From Glutamicibacter creatinolyticus (lineage in GTDB: Bacteria; Actinomycetota; Actinomycetes; Actinomycetales; Micrococcaceae), in NCBI RefSeq assembly GCF_006094275.1, contig NZ_CP034412.1:2542001-2606000 (forward strand): a stretch of 64,000 nt of DNA, given 5' to 3'. The translations under genes were made by a program, and so were the position numbers. This document shows positions 15,474 to 24,453 of the stretch, in pieces (the stretch's first letter is position 1; every line of letters starts with the position of its first letter). Under the pieces are notes generated by a model. The model did no database searches and was not told where the DNA came from. It saw only the letters and a program-made list of their open reading frames with translations.

Positions 15474-15509
15474 CCAAACGCCGGGACCCAGCAGGGTCCC
15501 GGCGTTTGG
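15474..15509 (+). terminator. Terminator of tRNA-Gly
   Basis: A 16-bp perfect stem, CCAAACGCCGGGACCC with its complement, with a four-base AGCA loop. The distal arm ends in GTTTGG; no longer T run follows. It starts eight bases after the tRNA. Confidence 0.85.
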
Positions 15510-15617
15510 CGTCTGGGCACCCATCAGGGAGCCGGGCCCCGCTGGCGCGGGATCGACTCCCAGCCGCCGTCCCAGCCGGTGCCCCATCCGAGCAGCACAA
15601 TGATCCAGGAGGCCGTC

Positions 15618-16547
15618 ATGACCGGAGTGCTGTCCGGCTTCTCCATCATCTGGGTGGTCATCCTGGTCGGCTACGCGGTCGGACGCACCGGGGTGCTGGG
15701 CGACCAAGGCCGGTGGGTGCTGAACCGGTTGACCTTCTTCGTGGCCAGCCCCGCCCTGCTGTTTCTGGCCATCGCCGATTCCGAACCGACCCAGGTGCTC
15801 GGACCACTGCTGTGGATCGCCACTATTTCGGCGTTCCTCACCGCCGGGATCTATCACCTGGCCACCTTCAAGTGGCTGCAGCGCCCGGCCGCCGAACGCA
15901 TCGTCGCGGCCATGAGCGCCTCCACCGTGAACTCAGCGAACCTGGGCCTGCCGATCGCCCTGTACGTGCTGGGCGACATGGCCCACGCCGCCCCGGTGAT
16001 CCTCTTCCAGCTGGCGTTGTACCAGCCGGTGAACCTGGCCATGCTGGATGCAACCACCATCAAGCACCGCACCACCTTCTGGGCGTTGGCCTCGGCCACC
16101 GCGAAGAACCCCATGATCATCGGCTCCCTGGCGGGCCTGGTGGTCGCACTGACCGGCGTGCAGCTGCCCGAACTGGTGCTGGCGCCCATTGAACTGATTT
16201 CCGGGGCCTCGATCCCGGCGATGCTGCTGGCCTTCGGAATCTCGCTGGTCGGTTCCAAGCCCCTGGACCCGGGCACCGGGCGACGGGCGGACGTGCTGAT
16301 TGGTTCGCTGGCCAAACTGGTCATCCATCCGCTGATCGCCTGGCTGCTGGCGGCCTTCGTGTTCCGCCTGCCCACGGAAATGATCGTGGCGGCGGTCATC
16401 ATGGCCGGGCTGCCCACCGCGCAGAACATCTTCGTCACCGCCTCGCGCTATGAACGGGGCGTGGTGATCGCCAAGGACACCGTGCTGATCACCACCATCT
16501 GCGCCATCCCGATCATGATGCTGCTGGCGCTGCTGCTGGGCGTGTAG
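15618..16547 (+). CDS. AEC-family (auxin efflux carrier-like) permease
   Basis: A 309-residue membrane protein with about ten hydrophobic helices, two five-helix halves, and a short hydrophilic middle loop around KPLDPGTGRR. NSANLGLPIALYVLGD and GLPTAQNIFVTASRY are typical of the AEC family, whose bacterial members move malate, malonate or other carboxylates. ATG at 15618 has a perfect AGGAGG five bases upstream. It stands alone after the tRNA. Substrate is unknown; the family assignment is firm. Confidence 0.87.
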   Translation: MTGVLSGFSIIWVVILVGYAVGRTGVLGDQGRWVLNRLTFFVASPALLFLAIADSEPTQVLGPLLWIATISAFLTAGIYHLATFKWLQRPAAERIVAAMSASTVNSANLGLPIALYVLGDMAHAAPVILFQLALYQPVNLAMLDATTIKHRTTFWALASATAKNPMIIGSLAGLVVALTGVQLPELVLAPIELISGASIPAMLLAFGISLVGSKPLDPGTGRRADVLIGSLAKLVIHPLIAWLLAAFVFRLPTEMIVAAVIMAGLPTAQNIFVTASRYERGVVIAKDTVLITTICAIPIMMLLALLLGV

Positions 16548-16623
16548 CCCCCTGCCTGATCACGGCGGTCATCTCGCGCTGCGCCCGCCCTATGCCGCCG
16601 GTCGGCCCGGCGCGGTGTGGGCT

Positions 16624-16685
16624 GTGTCAAGAGTGTGAATTTTTGTGACACCCCCGCCCCGGAAACTCCCCGCCGGCCGGCGGGG
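16624..16685 (+). promoter_or_regulatory. Inverted repeats upstream of the amino acid ABC operon
   Basis: GTGTCA (16624-16629) and TGACAC (16646-16651) form a widely spaced inverted repeat in an AT-richer patch; next comes a perfect 18-bp palindrome CCCCGCCGGCCGGCGGGG (16668-16685). The first could be an operator, the second a terminator or attenuator for the preceding gene. No convincing -10/-35 pair is visible. Confidence 0.35.
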
Positions 16686-16761
16686 CAGGGAATACTCGGA
16701 TATGACCGGGACGTTGTGACGTTCAGGCCATCACCCGCCGCAACCAAACCGAGGGGTTCTC

Positions 16762-17562
16762 ATGAAACGGATTTTCACCGCACTGTCCACCGCAACCGTT
16801 CTGGCCTTGTCGCTCAGCGCCTGCGGCTCCTCGAACGATTCGGGCGGCGACGAGGCCAGCGGCTCCACCTACCAGCAGGTGCAGGAATCCGGGACCCTGA
16901 CCGTGGGCACCGAAGGCACCTACCGCCCCTTCTCCTACCATGAGGGCAACGAGCTGACCGGCTACGACGTCGAGGTGATCGAGGCCGTCGGCGAGAAGCT
17001 GGGGGTCGAGGTCGAATTCGAGGAAACCCAGTGGGATGGCATCTTCGCGGGCCTGGATGCCAAGCGCTTTGACGTCATCGCCAATCAGGTGAGCGTGAAC
17101 GAGCAGCGCGAAGAGAAGTACCTGCTGTCCACCCCCTACATCGTCTCCAACGGGGTCATCGTGACCAAGTCGGACAACACCGAGATCACCTCCTTCGAAT
17201 CCCTCAAGGGCAAGAGCACCGCCCAGTCACTGACCAGCAACTGGTATGAGACCGCCAAGGACGCCGGCGCGAACGTACAGGCCGTGGAGGGCTGGGCGCA
17301 GGCCGTCACCCTGCTGAAGCAGGGCCGGGTGGACGCCACGATCAACGACAAGCTCACCTACCTGGATTCGCAGAAGAACCAGCCGGATGACGCGATCAAG
17401 ATCGCAGCTGAATCCGATGACAAGTCCGAGGTTGCCGTGGCGATGCGCAAGGACGACACCGAGCTGCATGAGGCGATCAACAAGGCGCTCGATGAGCTGC
17501 GCCAGGACGGAACCCTGGCTGAACTGTCCGACAAGTACTTCGGCAGCGACGTCACCAAGTAG
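16762..17562 (+). CDS. Polar amino acid ABC transporter substrate-binding lipoprotein
   Basis: A 266-residue family 3 extracellular solute-binding protein. The lipobox LSLSACGS places the acylated Cys near residue 21. The binding domain begins with GTLTVGTEGTYRPFSYHE and contains LTGYDVEVIEAVGEKLGVE, the hallmark of polar amino acid receptors; NQVSVNEQREEKY resembles cystine-binding TcyA/TcyJ proteins, so L-cystine is a reasonable but unproven ligand. It captures the ligand outside the cell and delivers it to the permease encoded next. Two strong hairpins follow before the permease gene, which may let the receptor be made in excess. Confidence 0.92.
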   Translation: MKRIFTALSTATVLALSLSACGSSNDSGGDEASGSTYQQVQESGTLTVGTEGTYRPFSYHEGNELTGYDVEVIEAVGEKLGVEVEFEETQWDGIFAGLDAKRFDVIANQVSVNEQREEKYLLSTPYIVSNGVIVTKSDNTEITSFESLKGKSTAQSLTSNWYETAKDAGANVQAVEGWAQAVTLLKQGRVDATINDKLTYLDSQKNQPDDAIKIAAESDDKSEVAVAMRKDDTELHEAINKALDELRQDGTLAELSDKYFGSDVTK

Positions 17563-17569
17563 CCTTTTG

Positions 17570-17596
17570 CCGTGTGCGGGCCCGGCCCGCACACGG
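17570..17596 (+). terminator. Intercistronic hairpin 1 after the binding-protein gene
   Basis: CCGTGTGCGGGC pairs perfectly with GCCCGCACACGG (12 bp, three-base loop), beginning eight bases after the stop. It is likely to protect or partly terminate the upstream message. Confidence 0.6.
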
Positions 17597-17655
17597 CCCG
17601 TGCACTGAACGAATGGCGAGGCATCCCCCACCGTGGGGTTCGGCCTATGCGTACA

Positions 17656-17685
17656 CTTGCCCCAAGGAGATTTCCTCGGGGCAAG
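17656..17685 (+). promoter_or_regulatory. Intercistronic hairpin 2 before the permease gene
   Basis: CTTGCCCC pairs with GGGGCAAG; inside it AGGA pairs with TCCT, giving about 12 bp with a small loop. It lies 32 bases before the permease start and probably tunes readthrough or translation of the membrane components. Confidence 0.5.
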
Positions 17686-17716
17686 TTGGCTTAAACCGCA
17701 AGGAGAAAGAGGACCG

Positions 17717-18379
17717 ATGGACCAGACATGGCAACTGGTTTTGGATTCACTGTGGCCCCTGGCCAAGGGGGCACTGACCGGAACCATTCCCCTGTCGCTG
17801 GCCAGCTTCGCACTAGGACTGATTCTGGCGCTGGTGATCGCGTTAATGCGCATCAGCGCGAACCGCTTCGTCTCTGCGATTGCCCGGATCTACATATCGG
17901 TGATCCGCGGCACCCCGCTGCTGGTGCAGCTGTTCGTGATCTTCTTCGGCATGCCCTCGGTGGGAATCACCATTGACCCGTGGCCCAGCGCGATCATCGC
18001 GTTCACGCTGAACGTGGCCGGCTATGCCGCGGAGATCATCCGCGCCGCGATCCTCTCGGTCCCCTCCGGGCAGTGGGAAGCCGGCTACACGATCGGCATG
18101 TCCCGCACCCGCACTCTTTACCGGCTGATCCTGCCCCAGGCGACCCGGGTGGCGGTCCCGCCGCTGTCCAACACATTCATCTCCCTGGTCAAGGACTCCT
18201 CGCTGGCCTCGCTGATCCTGGTCACCGAAATGTTCCGCCGGGCCCAGGAAATCGCCGCGAGCAGCCTTGAATTCATGACCCTGTACCTGACCGCGGCCGC
18301 CCTGTACTGGGTGATCTGCCTGGTTCTCTCCACCCTGCAAACCCGCCTGGAAGGAAGGCTTGAAAAATATGTTGCCTAA
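17717..18379 (+). CDS. Polar amino acid ABC transporter permease
   Basis: A 220-residue HisM/GlnP-type permease with about five helices. RGTPLLVQLFVIFFGMP and the EAA loop, SGQWEAGYTIGMSRTRTLYR leading into LPQATRVAVPPL, are diagnostic. ATG at 17717 is chosen for MDQTWQLVLDSLW, which fits the family; GAGGA is three bases upstream and AGGAGA eleven. It forms the membrane channel, probably as a homodimer because only one permease gene is present. It overlaps the ATPase gene by 11 bases. Confidence 0.92.
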   Translation: MDQTWQLVLDSLWPLAKGALTGTIPLSLASFALGLILALVIALMRISANRFVSAIARIYISVIRGTPLLVQLFVIFFGMPSVGITIDPWPSAIIAFTLNVAGYAAEIIRAAILSVPSGQWEAGYTIGMSRTRTLYRLILPQATRVAVPPLSNTFISLVKDSSLASLILVTEMFRRAQEIAASSLEFMTLYLTAAALYWVICLVLSTLQTRLEGRLEKYVA

Positions 18380-19139
18380 CACCGCAGCCCCGCTGCTCAC
18401 GGTTACCGGGTTGCACAAGGCCTTCGGCGACAACCAGGTGCTGCGCGGCATCGACTTCACGGTGCACGAGGGTGAAGTGCTGGCACTGATTGGCCCATCG
18501 GGCTCCGGCAAGACCACGGCGCTGCGCTGCCTGAACGGGCTGGAGGCCGCCGATTCGGGGACCGTCGCCTTCGCGGGCGGCCCTCAGGTCACCTTTACCC
18601 CGCAGCTGCGCAAGAAGCAGGCCTCGGTGCTGCGGGACCGCTCGGCGATGGTGTTCCAGGGCCACCACCTCTTCCCGCACCTGACGGTGCTGCAGAATGT
18701 CACCGTGGGGCCCCTGGAGGTGCAGCGCCGACCCAAGGCCGAAGTGCTGGAGCAGGCCAACGCGCTGCTGCAGCGGGTGGGGCTGGCCGCCAAGGCCAGC
18801 GCCTATCCCTCATCGCTTTCCGGCGGCCAGCAGCAGCGGGTGGGGATCGTGCGCGCCTTGATGCTGCAGCCGGACCTGCTGCTCTTCGATGAGCCGACCA
18901 GCGCCCTGGATCCGGAACTGGTCGGGGACGTGCTCGCGGTCATCAAGGAGCTGGCAGCCGAGGGCTGGTCCATGGTGCTGGTCACCCATGAACTCGCCTT
19001 CGCCCGGGACGTGGCCGACACGGTGGTGTTCATGGACGAGGGGCACGTCATCGAACGCGGCCCCGCCGCGCAGGTGCTGCGTGAGCCGTCCCAGGAACGC
19101 ACCAAGGCGTTCGTGCACCGGCTGCTGAACCCCTTCTAA
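18369..19139 (+). CDS. Polar amino acid ABC transporter ATP-binding protein
   Basis: A 256-residue GlnQ-type ATPase: Walker [10 protein letters not shown] (about residues 43-51), Q-loop [12 protein letters not shown], signature LSGGQQQR, Walker [14 protein letters not shown] and switch histidine VTHE. The start at 18369 has GGAAGG ten bases upstream and lies inside the end of the permease gene; a TTG at 18360 is an alternative. It powers import of the ligand bound by the lipoprotein at 16762-17562. Confidence 0.94.
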   Translation: MLPNTAAPLLTVTGLHKAFGDNQVLRGIDFTVHEGEVLALIGPSGSGKTTALRCLNGLEAADSGTVAFAGGPQVTFTPQLRKKQASVLRDRSAMVFQGHHLFPHLTVLQNVTVGPLEVQRRPKAEVLEQANALLQRVGLAAKASAYPSSLSGGQQQRVGIVRALMLQPDLLLFDEPTSALDPELVGDVLAVIKELAAEGWSMVLVTHELAFARDVADTVVFMDEGHVIERGPAAQVLREPSQERTKAFVHRLLNPF

Positions 19140-19259
19140 GCGCTGGTGCGCGAACCGGAACACCTGGCGGCGAGAGGTGCTGGCGGTACCCTGGAGGGCA
19201 ACGCCGTACGGCGCGGTAATTTAAGAACTCACCAGCGCAGCCGATACCCTTATGGGGAG

Positions 19260-20270
19260 ATGAACGCACCTAATCCTGTGACCCGAGTCGCTCTGCGCTG
19301 GGCCCTCGTAGTACTTGCCCTTGTGCTCCTGTTCGCCGCGGCGATCATAGTTTGCAATCGAACGATCTGTTCCCCGGCAGCACAGGTCAAGCACCTGCAT
19401 CAGCTGTTGGAGGAAGGCAAGGGCGCCGAGGCGCTGGGTCTGCTGGGGGCCAAGGTGCCCCAGGGGGACGCGGTGGCCCTGGATGGCGAGGTGCTTTCCC
19501 GCACCCAGTCCGGCATCACCGAATTCGAGGCGGATACGGCCCAGCAGGATCAGGATGTACCCGGCAGGGTGACGGTCACCGCCCACTACAAGGCCCACGG
19601 GGTGCCCAGCGAATCGACCTATGCGCTGCACCATGACGGGAAGTCCTGGATGTTCTTCGACACCTGGAAGTTCGAGGAAGTCACCCTGCCCACCGTGCAG
19701 ATCAAGGCGAACACCGTCAACGAGATCGAGGTCAACGACCAGAAGATCCCGCTGCAAAAGGGCCGCACCGAGCTTCCGGTGTTCTTCCCCGCCGTGCTGG
19801 ACGCCGGGTTTGAAACCAAGAACTTCAAGGCCGACACCCGCGGCAAGCTGATCACCTCCCCGGTGCAGAAGCCGGTGGAGATCGCCCTGCGCACCGAACC
19901 GACCAGCCATTTCACCCAGAACATCAGCAAGCAGCTGAAGAAGTACCTGGATGGGTGCGCCACCCAGAAGGTGCTGATGCCCACGAACTGCCCATTCGCG
20001 TATCACACGACCGCGCGGGTGGATGCCAAGACCATCAAATGGCAGATCACCGACTACCCCAAGCCGAAGGTTTCCTACTATGACGGGGCCTGGGTGTTGG
20101 GACCGCTGACGGTGAAGACCGAGCTGCAGCTGACCGAACAGGATCTGCGCACCGGTGAACTGAAGCCGAAGGTGGTCAAGGACGCGTTCGGGTTCAACGC
20201 GAACCTGGACACCAGCACCACCGATGTCAATGTGCGCCCGGTGGCCGCCGTGGAACAGCCGGCCCACTAG
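19260..20270 (+). CDS. Membrane-anchored extracellular protein, possibly TcaA-like
   Basis: A 336-residue protein with one N-terminal membrane anchor (WALVVLALVLLFAAAIIV, about residues 14-31) followed by an extracytoplasmic region of roughly 300 residues. The first domain, with HQLLEEGKGAEAL and a TVTAHYKAHG strand, resembles the NTF2-like part of MecA/TcaA proteins; two beta-rich segments follow. I do not recognise it confidently. The ATG at 19260 has GGGGAG immediately before it, too close for a good ribosome site; TACCCT at 19245-19250 suggests a very short or absent leader. It could act in envelope sensing or cell-wall stress, but that is only family analogy. Confidence 0.65.
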   Translation: MNAPNPVTRVALRWALVVLALVLLFAAAIIVCNRTICSPAAQVKHLHQLLEEGKGAEALGLLGAKVPQGDAVALDGEVLSRTQSGITEFEADTAQQDQDVPGRVTVTAHYKAHGVPSESTYALHHDGKSWMFFDTWKFEEVTLPTVQIKANTVNEIEVNDQKIPLQKGRTELPVFFPAVLDAGFETKNFKADTRGKLITSPVQKPVEIALRTEPTSHFTQNISKQLKKYLDGCATQKVLMPTNCPFAYHTTARVDAKTIKWQITDYPKPKVSYYDGAWVLGPLTVKTELQLTEQDLRTGELKPKVVKDAFGFNANLDTSTTDVNVRPVAAVEQPAH

Positions 20271-20294
20271 CCGGTCGCAGCCAGGCTGCCGGCT

Positions 20295-21581
20295 CTAGCC
20301 CTCGCCCTCACGTCCCGTGGGTTCTTCCTGGTGGCGCAGCCGCAGCAGCTGCACCTGCCGGCGCAGCGGGATCGCATCGGCACGGAACTTCTGCCACAGG
20401 ATCAGGGCAATGATCCCGGAGACCAGGGAGGCGCCCGCGCCCAGCCCGACCGCCATGCGCGGCCCGAACAGGGTGGCCAGCCAACCGACCAACGGCGCCC
20501 CAATCGGGGTGCCGCCCTGGACCACCATCAGGTACAGCGCCAGGACCCGGGCCCGGTATTGGCCCGGAACCGAGGTCTGCACCATCGTGTTGCAGCTGTT
20601 CAGGAACGTGAGTGCAAACAAGCCGATGGGGACCAGGGAGAGCGCAAAGAGCGTGTAGGTCGGCATCAGCGCGGACAGCAGTGCGCTCGCCCCGAAGAAC
20701 GTGGCGCCCAGGATGATGTAGCGCCACCGCGGCCGGGAGCGCCGGGCCGCCAGCAGGGCTCCGGCGAAGGTGCCCACGGCCATAATGGTTCCCAGCATGC
20801 CGTACTCCCCCGCCCCGACCCCGAACACCTGGGCCGCCATCATGGCGTTGGTCAGTTGGAAGTTCAGCCCAAAGGTGCCCACCACGAACGCCAACCCAAA
20901 GATCAGCAGCAGGTCCCGGCGTCCACGCACATAGGCGAACCCCTCCTTCACCTGGCCCTTGGCCCGCACCACCCGCTTCGCCGCGTGGATTTGGCTGCGG
21001 TCCAGGTTCGTCAGCGAGAACAGCACCGCAATGAACGAGAACCCGTTGATCAAAAACGCCGGGCCGGTGCCGAACGCGGCGATTACCAGGCCGGCCACAC
21101 CGGGGCCGGCCAGCCGGGCCAGGTTGAAGTTCGCACTGTTCAGCGCCACCGCGTTGGTCAGGTGGGTACCTGGCACGATCTCCGAGACGAACGCCTGGCG
21201 GGCCGGGGCGTCAAATGCGGAGCCGACGCCCAGCGCGGTCGCCAGCACGTACACGTGCCACAGCTGGGCCACATCGAGCAGCACCAGGGTGCCCAGCACC
21301 AGGGCGCACAATCCCATGAAGCTTTGGGTGCACAGCAGCACCTTGCGTTTTTCGTAGCGGTCGGCGATCAGTCCGGCGTAGGGGGCCAGCAGCAGCACCG
21401 GCAGGAACTGCAGGCCGGTGACGATGCCGGTGGCCGTGCCGTCGTTGTCCGTCAGCTCGGTGAGCACCAGCCAGTCCTGTGCGACCCGCTGCATCCACGT
21501 GCCAATGTTCGATACCAGCGCGCCAATCACCCACAGCCGGTAGTTGCGGATCGACAGTGCCCGGAACATCTTCGTAGCCAC
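20295..21581 (-). CDS. MFS exporter, EntS-like
   Basis: A 428-residue permease with twelve predicted helices. The start MFRALSIRNYRLWVIGALVSN and the loop LIADRYEKRKVLL belong to the MFS_3/EntS-like branch, whose members export siderophores or drugs. The GTG at 21581 gives MATKMFRAL; the internal ATG at codon 5 is also possible, since GAGAA is the only ribosome-site-like sequence. It is a single gene, convergent with 19260-20270 (24 bases apart) and divergent from the OmdA-like gene. Substrate unknown. Confidence 0.85.
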   Translation of the reverse strand: MATKMFRALSIRNYRLWVIGALVSNIGTWMQRVAQDWLVLTELTDNDGTATGIVTGLQFLPVLLLAPYAGLIADRYEKRKVLLCTQSFMGLCALVLGTLVLLDVAQLWHVYVLATALGVGSAFDAPARQAFVSEIVPGTHLTNAVALNSANFNLARLAGPGVAGLVIAAFGTGPAFLINGFSFIAVLFSLTNLDRSQIHAAKRVVRAKGQVKEGFAYVRGRRDLLLIFGLAFVVGTFGLNFQLTNAMMAAQVFGVGAGEYGMLGTIMAVGTFAGALLAARRSRPRWRYIILGATFFGASALLSALMPTYTLFALSLVPIGLFALTFLNSCNTMVQTSVPGQYRARVLALYLMVVQGGTPIGAPLVGWLATLFGPRMAVGLGAGASLVSGIIALILWQKFRADAIPLRRQVQLLRLRHQEEPTGREGEG

Positions 21582-21774
21582 GTGTTCTCATAGCCGGCCC
21601 AGTCGGGTGCCGGCGTTCCTCCTCACCCTTTGTAGTCTAGCCACGTTGCCGGGACCCGAAACGGTGCGGTCATGAAACTTTCACCCCGCCTCCTTCCCGC
21701 TGCGCCTGGGCTTCACACCCCGGGGGCTTCAGTGCCTAGAATTAACCCACGCACACACCGGAAGGAACATGGCA

Positions 21775-22314
21775 ATGGCCAGCGCAGAAGAAACCCTGGA
21801 ACTCAGCGGCACCACGCGCCTGATTGGCGAGCGGCTGATCCTTGAATTTGATGCCGACTCCAGCGGGCTGCTGCCCAGCCGCGGCCAGGTTGCCGTGCGC
21901 CTGCAGTCCGCGGACAGCACCCCCACGGTGGTGTTGGAACCCGATGGCCGGCGCGGGCACTGGCTGGCGCTGGACCAGGACGCCACCGCGGCATTGGCCA
22001 GCGGCCCGGGCGAGCAGCTGACGCTGCGGGCCACCCTGGCCGAGCAGTGGCCCGAGACCAGCGTGCCGCAGGACCTGGCCGAGGCGCTGGAGGAGGCCCA
22101 GGACCTGGAGGGGACCTGGGAGAGCCTGACCCCGATGGCCCGCTGGGAATGGGTGCGCTGGGTGGGGGCCACCAAGAACCCGTCAACCCGCCAGCGCCGC
22201 GTGGAAGTGAGCATCTCCAAGCTGCGGGACGGCAAGCGCCGCCCCTGCTGCTTCGACCTGTCCTCCTGCACCGACCCGGAGGTCGCCAAGAGCGGCAAGC
22301 TCATCGAGGCGTAG
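21775..22314 (+). CDS. YdeI/OmpD-associated (OmdA-like) protein
   Basis: A 179-residue protein. A beta-rich N-terminal half (about 1-90, DUF1905-like) is followed by a bacteriocin-protection YdeI/OmpD-associated domain with SLTPMARWEWVRWVGATKNP and RRVEVSISKLRDGKRR, ending in a conserved CCFDLSSCTDPEVAKSGKL. Three cysteines in that motif are notable for a cytoplasmic protein. ATG at 21775 is preferred because AAGGAA lies seven bases upstream; the ATG at 21769 would be too close. Function in actinobacteria is not established. Confidence 0.82.
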   Translation: MASAEETLELSGTTRLIGERLILEFDADSSGLLPSRGQVAVRLQSADSTPTVVLEPDGRRGHWLALDQDATAALASGPGEQLTLRATLAEQWPETSVPQDLAEALEEAQDLEGTWESLTPMARWEWVRWVGATKNPSTRQRRVEVSISKLRDGKRRPCCFDLSSCTDPEVAKSGKLIEA

Positions 22315-22331
22315 TCGGCCATCGAAGCAAA

Positions 22332-22376
22332 GCAGCGGGCCGCCCACCGGATCCTCTCCGGCGGGCGGCCCGCTGC
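22332..22376. terminator. Convergent terminator
   Basis: GCAGCGGGCCGCCC pairs with GGGCGGCCCGCTGC over 14 bp, with a further CCGG/CCGG inner stem. It is between the OmdA-like gene on plus and the thioredoxin/NHL gene on minus, and can serve both. Confidence 0.85.
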
Positions 22377-22409
22377 CTTGCTCTTCGTACGGCGCTTCCC
22401 GTACGCGGG

Positions 22410-24326
22410 TTAGTTCACCCCGCGCAGGTCCAGCTCCAGCTGCTGGTCCCCTTCGGCATCCAGCAGCACCGGGATGCCCCAATCCTGCTGGTACAGGTGG
22501 CAGGCGGCGTGGTCCGGAATTTCCCCACCCGGCTCCCCGTCACAGGCGGCGGCGCGGGCGGTGATGTGCAGGACCCCCTCGGGCACGTCCGGGTTCAGGC
22601 TCAGGGTACGTTCCAGGCCCACCGAGGTGCCGGCCCCCTCCAACAGCAGCTCCTCCGGGCTGGCGGAGATCTTCAGCTGGGTCGGGTCCCCCCAACGGTC
22701 ATCGAGCTTCTGCCCGCTCGGGGCGGCGAAGCGCACGGTGATCCGGTGCTGCCCGGAACGCACCTTGGTACGCGGACGCTGGGTCTGGCTGGCGCCCTTG
22801 TCCACGGACAGGGCCTCTGCCGGGACCGGGATGCGCACCAGCTGGTGAGCGTTGGTTTCCACGATCAGCAGCACCGGGTCCCCGTCCACCGAGTCATCCA
22901 GCAGCACGTCCGCCGGTTCCTTCAGCCCCTTGGCCAGGGTGGAGACGGTTTGGGTCACCGGATCGTAGCGGCGCACCGCCCCGTTGTAGGAGTCGGCCAC
23001 CGCCACCGAACCATCGGGCAGGTTCGCCACGCCCAGCGGGTGCTGCAGGCGGGCTTGTTCGGCCGGCCCGTCACGGAACCCGAAGTCGAACAGGCCGGTG
23101 CCGATGGCGGTGGAAACCTGAAGGGCCTGGCCACGCTCATCGGTGGTGATGCTGCGCAGCGCACTGGTTTCGGAGTCCGCCACCCACACGGTGCCCTGCG
23201 CGTCGATGCTCAGCCCGGAGGACTGGGCGAACCAGGACTCATGGGCCGCACCGTCGGCCAGCCCCTCCAGGCCGGTGCCGGCAAAGACGCTGACCGCGCT
23301 GGTGCGCGGGTCGAAGGAGAAGATCTGATGGGTGCCGGCCATCGCCACGATTACCTTGCCCGCCGGGTGGTAGACCACGTCCCATGGCGAGGAGAGGGAA
23401 ATGTTCAATGCATCCGTGCCCAGTTCGGTGGGCTGTTCGGTGCTCCGGGCCGTTTCGGCATCCAGCAGGCGCTGCACGCCGTTGCCGGCCAGGGTGCCGA
23501 CCTTGCCGGTGCCCAGGTTGACCGAGCGCAGCCGGTGGTTCACGGTGTCCGCCACGACCACGTCGTAGCCGACCTCCTCGGCCAGTTCGGCCGGCAGCAG
23601 GCTCAACCCCTGCAGTTCGTTGAACTGGGCGCTGTCCGCGTCCCCGTCCGCGTAGCCGCGCACCCCGGAGCCGATGGTGCGCACCACGCTGGACAGGTCC
23701 GGCCCCAGCTCCACCAGGCGGTGGTGGCCGGAGTCGCCGACCAGGAAGTTCCCGTTGGGCAGCGGCATGACCTTGCCCGGGAAGCGCAGATCCCCCTCGC
23801 GGGCCGGCGGGGCCACGTACGGCCCGTCCCCACGGTGCAAGGTGCCCTTCGCCTCGTGCTCGGCAACCAGTTCGGCGACCAGGGAGCGCAGCCCGGCCGC
23901 GTGCCCCTCCCCGGAGAGGTGGGCGACGATGTAGCCCTCGGGATCCAGCACCACCAGGGTGGGCCAGGCGCGGGCCGCGTAGGCCTGCCAGGTCTGCAGT
24001 TCCGGGTCATCGAGCACCGGGTGCTCAATCTCGTAGCGTTCCACGGCGGCGGCCAGCGCGTCCGGGTCCGCCTCGTGTTCAAACTTTGGCGAATGCACGC
24101 CCACGGTCACCAGCACGTCCCGGTACTCTTCCTCCAGCGGGCGCAGCTCGTCGAGCACGTGCAGGCAGTTGATGCAGCAGAAGGTCCAGAAATCAAGCAG
24201 GACAATCTTGCCGCGCAGGGCCTCCAGGTCCAGCTGCCGCCCGCCGGTGTTCAACCAGTTGCGGCCCACCAGTTCGGAGCCGCGGACCTTGTAGGCGGTG
24301 CGGACGGAAGAAGTATCAGGGCTCAT
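22410..24326 (-). CDS. Thioredoxin-like / NHL-repeat protein
   Basis: A 638-residue protein resembling NHLRC2. Residues about 30-160 form a thioredoxin-like domain with WTFCCINCLHVLDEL, where the active-site pair is CINC; WPTLVVLDPEGY supplies the cis-proline region. Residues about 180-520 contain NHL beta-propeller repeats (GDSGHHRLVEL, VADTVNHRLRSV, VADSETSALRSI, VADSYNGAVRRYD). A C-terminal beta domain (about 530-638) follows. No signal peptide is visible, so it should be cytoplasmic. AAGGAG eight bases before the ATG fixes the start. It lies beside a copper cluster, which suggests, but does not prove, a link to thiol homeostasis under metal stress. Confidence 0.88.
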   Translation of the reverse strand: MSPDTSSVRTAYKVRGSELVGRNWLNTGGRQLDLEALRGKIVLLDFWTFCCINCLHVLDELRPLEEEYRDVLVTVGVHSPKFEHEADPDALAAAVERYEIEHPVLDDPELQTWQAYAARAWPTLVVLDPEGYIVAHLSGEGHAAGLRSLVAELVAEHEAKGTLHRGDGPYVAPPAREGDLRFPGKVMPLPNGNFLVGDSGHHRLVELGPDLSSVVRTIGSGVRGYADGDADSAQFNELQGLSLLPAELAEEVGYDVVVADTVNHRLRSVNLGTGKVGTLAGNGVQRLLDAETARSTEQPTELGTDALNISLSSPWDVVYHPAGKVIVAMAGTHQIFSFDPRTSAVSVFAGTGLEGLADGAAHESWFAQSSGLSIDAQGTVWVADSETSALRSITTDERGQALQVSTAIGTGLFDFGFRDGPAEQARLQHPLGVANLPDGSVAVADSYNGAVRRYDPVTQTVSTLAKGLKEPADVLLDDSVDGDPVLLIVETNAHQLVRIPVPAEALSVDKGASQTQRPRTKVRSGQHRITVRFAAPSGQKLDDRWGDPTQLKISASPEELLLEGAGTSVGLERTLSLNPDVPEGVLHITARAAACDGEPGGEIPDHAACHLYQQDWGIPVLLDAEGDQQLELDLRGVN

Positions 24327-24453
24327 GCCAAGGGCTCCTTAGGTTGGGGACACCGGTGGCCGATGGCCGACCGGGATACGTCCATGGTAGTCGTGGCCCG
24401 CCCCGGCGGCGGTGCGCATGACGCTGTGCGAAGCCGGGGCCGGCCCGGCGGTG

